In this document: piece after piece, positions 1 through 6,305 of the stretch
Position numbering within the stretch: position 1 is the stretch's first letter
How the letters are laid out: every line of letters starts with the position of its first letter
NCBI GenBank assembly: GCA_009774255.1
Contig: VSNK01000174.1
Location: forward strand, 1 to 12,400
Length of the DNA stretch: 12,400 bases
DNA from: Faecalicatena sp.
GTDB taxonomy: Bacteria; Bacillota; Clostridia; Lachnospirales; Lachnospiraceae
Direction of reading: 5' to 3'
Notes under the pieces: model-generated
The model's database searches: none
Told to the model about the DNA's origin: nothing
The model's input: the letters and a program-made list of their open reading frames with translations, nothing else
Translations under genes and position numbers: made by a program

Positions 1-53
1 GTGATAATCTGAAATTGTATTAAATTTTATGTGGAAATCATACAGATTTTCAC
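1..53. repeat. Imperfect inverted repeat at the window edge
   Basis: Bases 1-11 (GTGATAATCTG) are complementary to 43-53 (CAGATTTTCAC) at 10 of 11 positions, with a 31-base AT-rich spacer. The left arm begins at the window edge and may extend outside it. The repeat lies in non-coding DNA ahead of the first gene block, so an operator or a structured mRNA leader is possible. The function is inference only. Confidence 0.45.
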
Positions 54-65
54 AATTAGTTTTTG

Positions 66-86
66 TCCCGGATAGATTTTCCGGGA
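66..86. other. Short hairpin in the non-coding leader
   Basis: TCCCGGA (66-72) and TCCGGGA (80-86) form a perfect 7-bp stem with a 7-base loop. No T-run follows it on the plus strand, so it is not a typical intrinsic terminator. It may be a regulatory hairpin or part of an operator in the 206-base non-coding lead region. Confidence 0.4.
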
Positions 87-141
87 GCGAAATTTGAGCA
101 TCATGCTGTAAAGAATAAGGATTAGGCAGAAAGACAAGGAT

Positions 142-179
142 ACAAAAAGGAGTCGCTCTTTTTTGCGTCCTTTTTTTGT
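142..179 (+). terminator. Attenuator-like terminator with two mutually exclusive stems
   Basis: CAAAAAGGAG (143-152) can pair with CTCTTTTTTG (156-165), giving ten pairs including one G-U around a 3-base loop. The same left arm (144-151) can instead pair with TCCTTTTT (168-175) and is then followed by the rest of a T-run. The element sits just ahead of a strong Shine-Dalgarno (about 192-200). It may therefore end upstream transcription or act as an attenuator for the gene block that follows. The pairing is directly visible; regulation is inference. Confidence 0.55.
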
Positions 180-206
180 TCCATGGGTTCGGAAAGGAGG
201 AGAAGG

Positions 207-278
207 ATGCAAGCCATGGAACGGGAACCAGGCAATACGGACGGCCGTGCCGGGAAGAAGCCTGAATGCCGGGCATGA
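207..278 (+). CDS. Possible 23-residue leader peptide
   Basis: An ATG at 207 follows a near-perfect Shine-Dalgarno (GGAAAGGAGG at 191-200) by 6 bases and opens a 23-codon ORF ending in TGA at 276-278. The peptide is hydrophilic (starts MQAMEREPGN) and I recognise no family. Its stop overlaps the start of the next small ORF as ATGA (275-278), the classic layout for translational coupling. The strong ribosome site argues that something is translated here. It could be a leader peptide, or the remnant of a longer frameshifted gene. Confidence is low because of its size. Confidence 0.35.
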   Translation: MQAMEREPGNTDGRAGKKPECRA

Positions 279-364
279 AAATCAAGAAACTTCTGCAGCT
301 GTCCGGCTTTGCCGGGGCTGCAGGCTATTGTACGAAAGGAGAAAATAACAATGACAAGGATTGA
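275..364 (+). CDS. Possible 29-residue small hydrophobic peptide
   Basis: The ATG at 275 overlaps the stop of the preceding 23-codon ORF (ATGA), and the ORF ends with TGA at 362-364, overlapping the start of the next ORF at 351. The product begins MKIKKLLQLSGFAGAAGYC and ends in a polar tail, so it has a basic N-end, a short mildly hydrophobic stretch and one Cys. It resembles a truncated signal or membrane peptide, but the Cys is not in a proper lipobox. I do not recognise a family. Coupling to its neighbours is the main support. It may be a decayed gene. Confidence 0.3.
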   Translation: MKIKKLLQLSGFAGAAGYCTKGENNNDKD

Positions 365-488
365 ATGGGACAACGCAAATGATTTGGAGCTGAGCCTGCT
401 GCTTTCTATGGCGGAAGACGGTTATGAATTCTGTATCAGCGACGGCAGGATCCGCGCAGTAGATCTGTACAGGGAGCTGGCGGCCTGA
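351..488 (+). CDS. Small 45-residue hypothetical protein
   Basis: The ATG at 351 is preceded by GAAAGGAG at 335-342, with 8 bases between, and a 45-codon frame closes at TGA 486-488. The product is acidic and compact, starting MTRIEWDNAND, with a central YEFCISDGRI segment that looks like a beta hairpin and a short C-terminal helix. It contains no membrane segment. It ends 31 bases before the start of the 372-residue gene and is probably in the same transcript. Small acidic proteins of this type are common between replication genes of clostridial mobile elements. I recognise no named family and assign no function. Confidence 0.6.
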   Translation: MTRIEWDNANDLELSLLLSMAEDGYEFCISDGRIRAVDLYRELAA

Positions 489-519
489 ATGCCGGGAGAT
501 TTTGGGAAAGGAGGAGGCT

Positions 520-1638
520 ATGTATTATCAGGATAATTTCTCAAAAACATTTCGGGAAGAGGTCGGGCTTCATCAGTATCTGGCAGAAGTGGAGACACAT
601 GCATGGTGGGAACGGGTACCGTGTAAAAGCATTGAAGTATTGACAGCGGCAGGCAATGCCGGGAGTGTGACCCCGATTTCCGGGGCAGAGACAGACGAGG
701 TTCTGTCGGATACCATGAAGCATACCCAGCTGCTGGTAAAGGCCATGGGAAATGTGTATCTGCTGGGAGGAACGGCTCTGCCGACGATCCAGCGGCGCGC
801 AAGGATTTCAGGAAATGCGCTTTCCGAAGTGAAAAAACCGGTTCTGGCATATATTCTCAATGAATGTCTGGGCGTATCAAAGGGAAAGGCGCTGCTACGT
901 TTTTTTGAAGGGAAGATAAGGGCGATCCATTCCGGCGACCCGAAGGATTATTCCATCATACATATGATGGATATTTTTATGGCGGCATCCGCTTATGTCA
1001 ACGGCGATTTTGAAGATGTATCGTTTGCCGGAGGTTTTACGGATCATTCCCTGACTACGGCGGCCTGGTCGGTGAAGGATGAAAGGATGCTGGAAGCCTA
1101 CCGGGAACTTATGAAGCAGTATGGCAGGGAGGCCCGGGAACAGCTTAGGACAGAGATACGGATCACCACATCCGACGTGGCGGCATCCGGAGCCAATGTC
1201 TGCTATTCCATGAAAGAGGGGACGAATACCATTGTTTTGGGAAAAGCGTTAAAGACGATACACCGTGGAAAAAAGGGGATTGATGAAGTAGAGGAAAATA
1301 TCCGGCAGATCTTCGAATTCTATAAGGAAACACTCCGGGGTATGGGCAGGCTGTTTGACATTCAGGTCAGATATCCGGCAAATGCCATGGCTGGGATTAT
1401 GAAGAGCGTGGGGATTGGAAAGAAGCTGGTCGCTGAAACCGTGGAACGGTTTAAAACGGAATCCGGCAATCAGGCCTGTACCGCCTATGACGCATACTGC
1501 GGGATTTGTCAGGTACTTTCTCTGGCAAAGGACAAAGGGGCGAAGGAAAGGGCCATGCTGGAGCTGGAAGAAGATATTTCCAAATGTATTACAAAGAAGT
1601 GGAGCGACTTTGACATTCCGGGAGAAATCCGGTATTAA
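520..1638 (+). CDS. 372-residue hypothetical protein, possibly DUF932-like
   Basis: I place the start at the ATG at 520 because AAAGGAGG lies a few bases upstream. An in-frame TTG at 502 sits before that ribosome site and would put it inside the coding region. The product is a soluble 372-residue protein without signal or membrane segments. Residues about 215-275 carry an ITTSD...GANVCYS...LGKALKTIHRG segment followed by a helix (EVEENIRQIFEFYKE). In layout this recalls the central part of DUF932 (phage/plasmid-related) proteins, where a conserved strand block is followed by a long helix. That comparison is from memory and weak. It lies just upstream of an unrecognised gene, an ERF recombinase and a primase, so a role in element DNA metabolism is plausible but unproven. 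The next gene starts 53 bases downstream. Confidence 0.85.
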   Translation: MYYQDNFSKTFREEVGLHQYLAEVETHAWWERVPCKSIEVLTAAGNAGSVTPISGAETDEVLSDTMKHTQLLVKAMGNVYLLGGTALPTIQRRARISGNALSEVKKPVLAYILNECLGVSKGKALLRFFEGKIRAIHSGDPKDYSIIHMMDIFMAASAYVNGDFEDVSFAGGFTDHSLTTAAWSVKDERMLEAYRELMKQYGREAREQLRTEIRITTSDVAASGANVCYSMKEGTNTIVLGKALKTIHRGKKGIDEVEENIRQIFEFYKETLRGMGRLFDIQVRYPANAMAGIMKSVGIGKKLVAETVERFKTESGNQACTAYDAYCGICQVLSLAKDKGAKERAMLELEEDISKCITKKWSDFDIPGEIRY

Positions 1639-1691
1639 GCGTTGAAGTATCATTTCAAATCCCGTTTCTTTGCGGAAAGGGGGAACTGATC

Positions 1692-2444
1692 TTGAAGCTG
1701 ACACAGATGGACAGGGAAATGCTGCCGGCATGGGTGTACAGCAGCGAGAACAGCTTCAGGTGTTTTCAATGGCTGTGTAAGAAAGCAGACACCATGCTTA
1801 AATTAAATGGACAGATTCTTTGTACTGTAAAAAATGGGATATTTTCTCTTCTGTATTGCCGGAGGGAAGGTGATATGGAAAAACGTTCGGGAACTGAAGC
1901 TGACTGGAGCCTGGCCGGAATCTTGAATGGTGCGACCTGGGAACTGACGGATGTGTCTCCGATTCTGTACCGGATCATGGAACTGCCGGAAAGAATGCGG
2001 TTCCGGGAGAAAGCACAGGCTGAGGAGACAGTCATCCGGAAGGCGAACAGGCTTTTACTCTATCATCTGGAACACAGGCCGGAGCTGTTCCGCCAGTTTG
2101 GAAGGAGGATTATTCCGGCAATCAACCAGAGGGAGATAGAAGAACGGGCAGAGGTGTATTTCCGCCATGGAACAGATCCAGAAGATGTCCGATACATCCC
2201 GGCATATCATTTTGGAGATGGAACAGGATCTTTTACGATGCGGGTATATCTTCTGTATCTGCAGGATGAAAGGCGGCTGGTGTACGCTGTGGCAAAGCAG
2301 TGGTTCCGGAAATTCGGGGCGGACATGTACCGTCAGAAGATTATTTACGGATGTATCCGGGAAACACTTTTGGCCAGAACAAAGAAGAAAGAGAATCAGG
2401 AAAACCGAAAAGAACATGAGAAGAAAGAGAGGAATTACATATGA
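1692..2444 (+). CDS. 250-residue hypothetical protein, TTG start
   Basis: The frame opens at TTG 1692, 8 bases after a strong GGAAAGGGGG ribosome site. The first in-frame ATG (1707, residue 6) is too far from that site, so TTG is the better start. The product is soluble and mostly helical. Its centre is rich in Arg and Glu (about residues 95-155, with ERMRFREKAQAEETVIRKAN). It has an aromatic-rich stretch (YIPAYHF, MRVYLLYL) and a very basic, probably disordered tail rich in KKEN/KEHEKK. I see no catalytic motif and recognise no family. Its TGA overlaps the ATG of the ERF gene as ATGA (2441-2444). The two are therefore probably translationally coupled and made in a fixed ratio, which hints that they work together on DNA. 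Confidence 0.8.
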   Translation: MKLTQMDREMLPAWVYSSENSFRCFQWLCKKADTMLKLNGQILCTVKNGIFSLLYCRREGDMEKRSGTEADWSLAGILNGATWELTDVSPILYRIMELPERMRFREKAQAEETVIRKANRLLLYHLEHRPELFRQFGRRIIPAINQREIEERAEVYFRHGTDPEDVRYIPAYHFGDGTGSFTMRVYLLYLQDERRLVYAVAKQWFRKFGADMYRQKIIYGCIRETLLARTKKKENQENRKEHEKKERNYI

Positions 2445-3802
2445 AATCTTATAATCATTTGAACCTTCAGCAGAAACTTTGGAAAGTAAGGAAGCGGATT
2501 CCGGCACTTGTGAAAAAGCGTTACAGTGAGGATGTGGATTATGAATTTATCAGGATAGATGATATCCATAAATTTCTGACACCTGCTTTGAACAAATACG
2601 GTGTGAATTTTGAGATTTTAGAGGAAACCCCGACGAAACGGGACGTAAATGGAAATCCGGTTTATCTGGTGCAGGAAAATGGCTGCTGGATCTATGAGTC
2701 AGACCTTCTGGTTGGCTGGGTCAATGCGGACCGGCCAAAGGAACAGGAGACGGCATGCATTCATGCTGTGGGAACACACGAGATGCCGGAGAAGGCCAAG
2801 GGAACAGCCTGGACCTATGCGATCAAGCATTATCTCTCCAATAGATTCAGTATCAATCAGGGCGGAGATGATGCGGATTTTCATGATTACAGTACCGTTC
2901 CGATGGAAGAGGATCCGGAGAAAAAGAAGGAGAAACCAAAGAAAGAATATTCGGAGTCAGGGAAACAGCGGAAGGGGAAGAACGTTCCACAGCGTGAAGA
3001 TAGGAAGAATGGGTCTGTTTCCCGGCATATATCTGAAGCAAGGCAGGAGATAAGTTTTCCGTCTTTGGATGAAACGCATCCGGAGAATCCGCCTCAATCT
3101 ACAGCAGACCAGGCGGAGGATCGTGGCAGAAAAGTGCAGGAAACGAAATCGGTGGGAGCAGGCCAGGAAGAAAAAATTCTTCCAGGTCAGAATCCGGGGA
3201 CAGGACATACAGAAAAAAATCCCGGAGTAGCAGATAAGAAAGTCCAGATTCAGAATATAGATGGACAGAAGAAAGAAGATAAAGAGGCCCGAAATGAGGA
3301 TTCCGTAAAAATCGGACAGAAAACAGAAGAACCTGCTGCGGCAGAAGAAACGGATGAGGTAAAAGGGCAGATTTCTTTTGAGACCATGCTACAGGAAAAT
3401 GGAGACGCACCAACAGAGGCAGGAGCAGAAGAGGGTGTAAGAACCGCAGACACGGCAGATGACGGGTTTGTGGAGGTGGCTTCGGATGAAGAGATTCCAT
3501 TCACGGAAGATGGAACTGATGAAAAGGAAGATGATTTTTTCCAGGCATTAATGGAAGACATGGGCGGACAGGGTGAACCCGATTCCGACGGGATGACAGT
3601 GGAAGAAGCCCGGAAAGTGGAATGCACCATGGGGCTGTTCATGGGCAAGCCTCTCGGAGATGCCATGGATGCAGGTGAAAGCGGCAGAAAAGCTCTGGAT
3701 TGGATTGCAAAACGTTACAGCGGTGATAATGTAATTCTGAAAGAAGCTGCGCAGCTTTTGTTGGATGTCATGGATTCGTCAGACAGGCAAAAAGCGGCAT
3801 AA
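2441..3802 (+). CDS. ERF-family single-strand annealing protein with C-terminal accessory domain
   Basis: ERF proteins bind single-stranded DNA and anneal complementary strands in phage and mobile-element recombination. Residues about 8-150 match the family pattern as I know it: an N-terminal helix, YEFIRIDDIHKFL (34-46) then a PALNKYGV segment, and GTAWTYAIKHYLSNRF (121-136), corresponding to the conserved region near the end of the core. Residues about 160-384 are a long acidic, low-complexity linker rich in Glu, Lys, Gln and Pro, probably disordered. Residues about 385-453 form a separate small domain (GLFMGKPLGDAMD at 398-410, then a WIAKRYSGD helix). It resembles the small GKYKGKTL-type domain found at the end of some exonucleases and phage proteins. 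At 453 residues it is much longer than a simple ERF protein (about 200). It starts in ATGA overlap with the upstream gene. The N-terminal call is good; the C-terminal comparison is tentative. Confidence 0.85.
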   Translation: MKSYNHLNLQQKLWKVRKRIPALVKKRYSEDVDYEFIRIDDIHKFLTPALNKYGVNFEILEETPTKRDVNGNPVYLVQENGCWIYESDLLVGWVNADRPKEQETACIHAVGTHEMPEKAKGTAWTYAIKHYLSNRFSINQGGDDADFHDYSTVPMEEDPEKKKEKPKKEYSESGKQRKGKNVPQREDRKNGSVSRHISEARQEISFPSLDETHPENPPQSTADQAEDRGRKVQETKSVGAGQEEKILPGQNPGTGHTEKNPGVADKKVQIQNIDGQKKEDKEARNEDSVKIGQKTEEPAAAEETDEVKGQISFETMLQENGDAPTEAGAEEGVRTADTADDGFVEVASDEEIPFTEDGTDEKEDDFFQALMEDMGGQGEPDSDGMTVEEARKVECTMGLFMGKPLGDAMDAGESGRKALDWIAKRYSGDNVILKEAAQLLLDVMDSSDRQKAA

Positions 3803-3902
3803 CGGATCAGTTTAGCAATAATAGAAAGATATGATGTAAAAAAGCAGGGAGGCAGACAGTTTGGAGAAAACCGATCTGCTGTGAAAATAGTTTGGGTACT
3901 GG

Positions 3903-3943
3903 AATCCGGCAAAATGCATGAGAAATGCAGGCTGCCGGATTTT
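3903..3943 (+). terminator. Hairpin, possible weak terminator after the ERF gene
   Basis: AATCCGGC (3903-3910) pairs perfectly with GCCGGATT (3934-3941) and is followed by a short T stretch. The loop holds a second small stem, TGCAT (3915-3919) with ATGCA (3925-3929). It lies in the 228-base gap (3803-4030) between the ERF and primase genes, in which I see no convincing gene. The short T-run makes it a weak terminator at best; partial read-through to the primase gene is possible. Confidence 0.45.
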
Positions 3944-3969
3944 CTGTATCCTAATGTATGCGGAAAGGC

Positions 3970-4002
3970 TGCCAATGGTATGCTTTCTGTATTTGGCATA
4001 CC
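3970..4002 (+). promoter_or_regulatory. Two competing hairpins just ahead of the primase ribosome site
   Basis: GGTATGC (3977-3983) pairs with GCATACC (3996-4002). Alternatively TGCCAA (3970-3975) pairs with TTGGCA (3993-3998). The two stems share 3996-3998 and cannot form together. They lie immediately 5' of the GAAAGGAAGG ribosome site of the primase gene, so an effect on translation or message stability is possible. The pairing is visible; the regulatory role is inference. Confidence 0.35.
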
Positions 4003-4030
4003 GCTTGCTTTATGAAAGGAAGGTGATCTT

Positions 4031-5314
4031 ATGTTTATACCGCCTTTTTCTATTGAGGATGTGGCGGATCTGCTTTCTATACAGCGGTTACAGAATAGCA
4101 GCAGCGGATCTTTCCCGGTGGTCTGTCCATTTTGCGGCGACCGCAGAGGGAAGATGAATTTCTGCGTATGGAAAGACGGGAAGATTAAGAATACTTATCA
4201 TTGCTATGATTGTGGTGCTCAGGGGAATATGCTTCAGCTTTACGCAGAGCTGAGCGGGCTTTCCGGAGAAAAACGGTACAAGAATGCTTACTGGAAAGTT
4301 ATGCGCATGTTGGAAAAGGAACAAAAAGATATTCTGCCGATTTCGAAGAAACAGGAAACAGAAAAGATAGCAGAACTGAAAGCATTTTCGGCAGAACCGG
4401 CAGATTACAGGAAACGTGATCAGGTGTACCGGGCGCTGCTGGATATGCTGCATCTGAAAAAAGAACATAAGGCAGACCTTGCCAGACGGGGACTGACTTT
4501 GGATCAGATCAGCCATATGGAAGATCTGGGATTTAAAAGCACGAGTCCGGATGAGTCCGGAAGCCTTGCCAGGCGCCTTTTGAAGCAAGGCTATTCGCTG
4601 AATGGGGTTCCGGGCTTCTATGTGAACCGGAATGGAGACTGGCGGGTTGCATTCTACGGCTATAATGTGGGCTATCTCTGTCCGGTTTGGACTATAGAGA
4701 ATGAGCTGGCCGGATTCCAGATCCGTATGGATCATCCGTTTAAGGGCATGAAATATGCATGGTTTACCAGCAGTGGGAAAAAGAAAGGCTGCTCCAGCAA
4801 AAGCCCGGCAGGGATTTTCGGAAATTCGGATGTTCGGGTTCTGTATGTGACGGAAGGAATCTTAAAAGCAGCGGCCGCCTATGAACTGACCGGAAAAACA
4901 TTTCTGGGAAATCCCGGTGTCGGGCACTATAAAGAACTGGAAGTGATATTAAAGGAGATGCGCGGCTGGGGACTGCAAACGGTCATGGAGTGTTACGATA
5001 TGGATAAAATGATGCAGGTGGATTGCCGGGAAGACTATCATGAGGAATGCGCCCGGTGTCAGCTAAAAAGAGAAAACGGTAGCCTCTGTCCGATGAAGCT
5101 GCGGAAAAGGGAGGATATCCGGATCGGCTGCAACCATCTGTACCGGATCTGCCGGGAGCTGGGGCTGAAATGTATCCGTGTGACGTGGGATACGGATGAT
5201 CATGGGAACTGGCTTGGAAACTTCAAAGGGATCGATGACTGGCAGGCGGGAAGAGGGAATGCGGCAGACACACCTATGACGGCAGGAAAGGCTTCGGAAA
5301 GGAAGTGTGCATAG
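4031..5314 (+). CDS. Primase-like protein with CHC2-type zinc finger and Toprim/DUF3854-like domain
   Basis: Likely a DnaG-type or mobile-element primase that makes primers for element DNA. The ATG at 4031 follows GAAAGGAAGGTG closely. Near the N-terminus Cys32, Cys35, Cys58 and Cys61 (CPFC ... YHCYDCGAQGN) form a CHC2-like zinc site; bacterial DnaG has His in the second place, here replaced by Cys. The C-terminal half has Toprim-like signatures: Glu275 in VTEGILKAAAAY, Asp323-Met-Asp325, Asp387/Asp389/Asp390 in WDTDD, and KGIDDW at 399-404. This order is like DUF3854-type Toprim proteins of plasmids and phages. Between DMD and DTDD lies a second cluster of four cysteines (332, 340, 343, 353), perhaps another metal site. 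There is no helicase domain. At 427 residues it is shorter than cellular DnaG (about 600). The gene has its own upstream hairpins and is the last of the DNA-processing block. Confidence 0.88.
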   Translation: MFIPPFSIEDVADLLSIQRLQNSSSGSFPVVCPFCGDRRGKMNFCVWKDGKIKNTYHCYDCGAQGNMLQLYAELSGLSGEKRYKNAYWKVMRMLEKEQKDILPISKKQETEKIAELKAFSAEPADYRKRDQVYRALLDMLHLKKEHKADLARRGLTLDQISHMEDLGFKSTSPDESGSLARRLLKQGYSLNGVPGFYVNRNGDWRVAFYGYNVGYLCPVWTIENELAGFQIRMDHPFKGMKYAWFTSSGKKKGCSSKSPAGIFGNSDVRVLYVTEGILKAAAAYELTGKTFLGNPGVGHYKELEVILKEMRGWGLQTVMECYDMDKMMQVDCREDYHEECARCQLKRENGSLCPMKLRKREDIRIGCNHLYRICRELGLKCIRVTWDTDDHGNWLGNFKGIDDWQAGRGNAADTPMTAGKASERKCA

Positions 5315-5355
5315 CCTATGGAAGTGTGTGCTGACTCTAACGACAAAAGGAAATG

Positions 5356-5385
5356 TTGCATATCGATAGATTTGTGATGTATAAT
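5356..5385 (+). promoter_or_regulatory. Sigma-70-type promoter for the MntA/HepT module
   Basis: TTGCAT (5356-5361) and TATAAT (5380-5385) are separated by 18 bases, giving a perfect -10 and a 4/6 -35. The expected transcript start is near 5392, about 100 bases before the antitoxin gene. It is the clearest promoter in the window and suggests the toxin-antitoxin pair is transcribed independently of the primase block upstream. Confidence 0.7.
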
Positions 5386-5428
5386 AGACGAATAAATTGT
5401 ATTTCCATTGTGAAAGGAATGGTTTTCT

Positions 5429-5488
5429 ATGAAAGAAGTTGTAGGTTACGCAGATCCAGAGAAAAACTTTTGGAGGAAGGAAATTTAA
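5429..5488 (+). CDS. Possible 19-residue leader peptide of the toxin-antitoxin operon
   Basis: An ATG at 5429 is preceded by GAAAGGA (5412-5418) with 10 bases between, and a 19-codon frame ends with TAA at 5486-5488, one base before the MntA start. The peptide begins MKEVVGYADPEKNFW and matches nothing I know. The ribosome site of the next gene (GGAGGAAGG at 5472-5480) lies inside this ORF, so ribosomes translating the leader could influence antitoxin expression. Alternatively it is chance, or the remnant of an older reading frame. Confidence 0.4.
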   Translation: MKEVVGYADPEKNFWRKEI

Positions 5489-5489
5489 A

Positions 5490-5780
5490 ATGACATTATC
5501 TTTAGATACAATATCAGAGGGAATCAAAAAAATATCGAATGAATATCCGATCAAGAAGGTTACACTGTTTGGTTCATATGCGGATGGTTCTTTTACAGAG
5601 GAGAGCGATGTCGATTTACTGGTAGAGTTTCATACTCAAACAGTGTCTTTATTCATGCTTTCCGGAGTGAAGATTGGATTAGAAGGAATACTTGACAAAC
5701 CTGTAGACGTATTGCATGCCCCGCTACCGGAGGATGCAATGATTGAAATTGGAAAGGTGCTGACAGTTTATGAATCATAG
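5490..5780 (+). CDS. mntA: MntA-type nucleotidyltransferase antitoxin
   Basis: MntA antitoxins use a minimal nucleotidyltransferase fold to AMPylate and silence the partner HepT toxin. The sequence shows the hallmark GSYADGS at residues 28-34, followed by SDVDLLVEF with Asp40 and Asp42 as metal ligands, and Asp73 (KPVDVL) as the likely third carboxylate. At 96 residues it is the normal length for the family. The ATG at 5490 is about 9 bases from a GGAGGAAGG site. It overlaps the HepT gene by 11 bases, and the order antitoxin then toxin matches known MntA/HepT operons. All catalytic residues seem intact, so the module is probably active. The gene is more AT-rich than the primase gene before it, consistent with separate acquisition. 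Confidence 0.93.
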   Translation: MTLSLDTISEGIKKISNEYPIKKVTLFGSYADGSFTEESDVDLLVEFHTQTVSLFMLSGVKIGLEGILDKPVDVLHAPLPEDAMIEIGKVLTVYES

Positions 5781-6129
5781 AGACTATATTATTCTCCAGA
5801 AAATTGTGAAAGAAATTAAAATTGCAGAGGAATTTACCAATGAGATGTCGGCAGAAACATTTTTGCAGGATGAAAAAAGCAAAAGGGCAGTATGCATGAC
5901 GGTGATAAATATTGGAGAACTGGTAAAGGCAGTGACCGGGATTACAAGGAAAAAATACGATAAAGTACAGTGGAAAGAGGCGGCAGGTTTCCGGGACATT
6001 GCTGCACATAAATATCAAACGCTGAATATGATGGATGTGTATCAAACGATAAAAGAAGATTTTCCTGTTTTTCAAAAGCAGCTGGAAGAGATTCTCGAGA
6101 AAGAAAATGATGAAAAATCCAACATGTAA
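5770..6129 (+). CDS. hepT: HepT-like toxin (DUF86), HEPN ribonuclease family
   Basis: HepT toxins are small all-helical HEPN proteins that act as RNases and are neutralised by AMPylation of the tyrosine in the active-site motif by MntA. Here the RX4HXY motif is intact as Arg75, His80, Tyr82 in GFRDIAAHKYQTL. At 119 residues it is of typical length, with N-terminal helices, an NIGELVKAV segment typical of DUF86 at 47-55, and a charged C-terminal tail. The start at 5770 overlaps the end of the MntA gene by 11 bases, which couples translation of toxin to antitoxin. One 60-base line inside it (5821-5880) counts 38% GC, against 60% in a line of the primase gene (5101-5160). A good terminator follows at 6195-6232. 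Confidence 0.93.
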   Translation: MNHRDYIILQKIVKEIKIAEEFTNEMSAETFLQDEKSKRAVCMTVINIGELVKAVTGITRKKYDKVQWKEAAGFRDIAAHKYQTLNMMDVYQTIKEDFPVFQKQLEEILEKENDEKSNM

Positions 6130-6194
6130 TTGCGTTATATGCTGTATAAACCAAAAAGAAGAGCAGTAAAAGGAGTAATTGAAAAATCTGTTTG

Positions 6195-6232
6195 AAAAAG
6201 GGCGTTGATATTCACATCAGCGTTCTTTTTTT
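6195..6232 (+). terminator. Intrinsic terminator after the toxin-antitoxin operon
   Basis: AAAAAG at 6195-6200 and the GGCGTTGAT arm ending at 6209 pair with 6216-6230, with a few G-U pairs, leaving a 6-base loop. A run of seven T (6226-6232) follows the GC-rich part. It is well placed about 65 bases after the HepT stop. The stretch 6130-6342 holds this, a second terminator and no convincing gene. Confidence 0.75.
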
Positions 6233-6270
6233 GCGAAAATCAATGGACAATACAAATTCATGTTGAGGCT

Positions 6271-6305
6271 ATACAAAAGGGGAGCATTATGCTCCTTTTT
6301 TGTAT
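6271..6305. terminator. Long-stem terminator ahead of the adhesin gene
   Basis: ATACAAAAGGGGAGCA (6271-6286) pairs with TGCTCCTTTTTTGTAT (6290-6305) over 16 positions, with two G-U pairs and a 3-base loop. Both arms carry A/T runs, so it could work in either direction. As a second terminator only 38 bases after the first, and just before the adhesin leader, it may act as an attenuator or insulate the adhesin. It resembles the element at 142-179 (both have ATACAAAA-GG-AG and a T6 run). Confidence 0.75.

Noticed and set aside
163..348. 61-codon ORF in the leader
   Set aside because: Its start lies inside the attenuator T-run without a ribosome site, and it overlaps the better-supported small ORFs in another frame.
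502..519. TTG start at 502 for the 372-residue protein
   Set aside because: It would place the obvious Shine-Dalgarno inside the coding region; the ATG at 520 is better placed.
4088..4735. Minus-strand frame of 215 codons opposite the primase gene
   Set aside because: It overlaps the zinc finger coding region of a convincing primase and has no recognisable domain.
6244..6275. Possible promoter TGGACA ... TATACA before the adhesin
   Set aside because: The spacing of 20 bases is too long, and the predicted start would fall inside the terminator stem. I could not place a convincing adhesin promoter.
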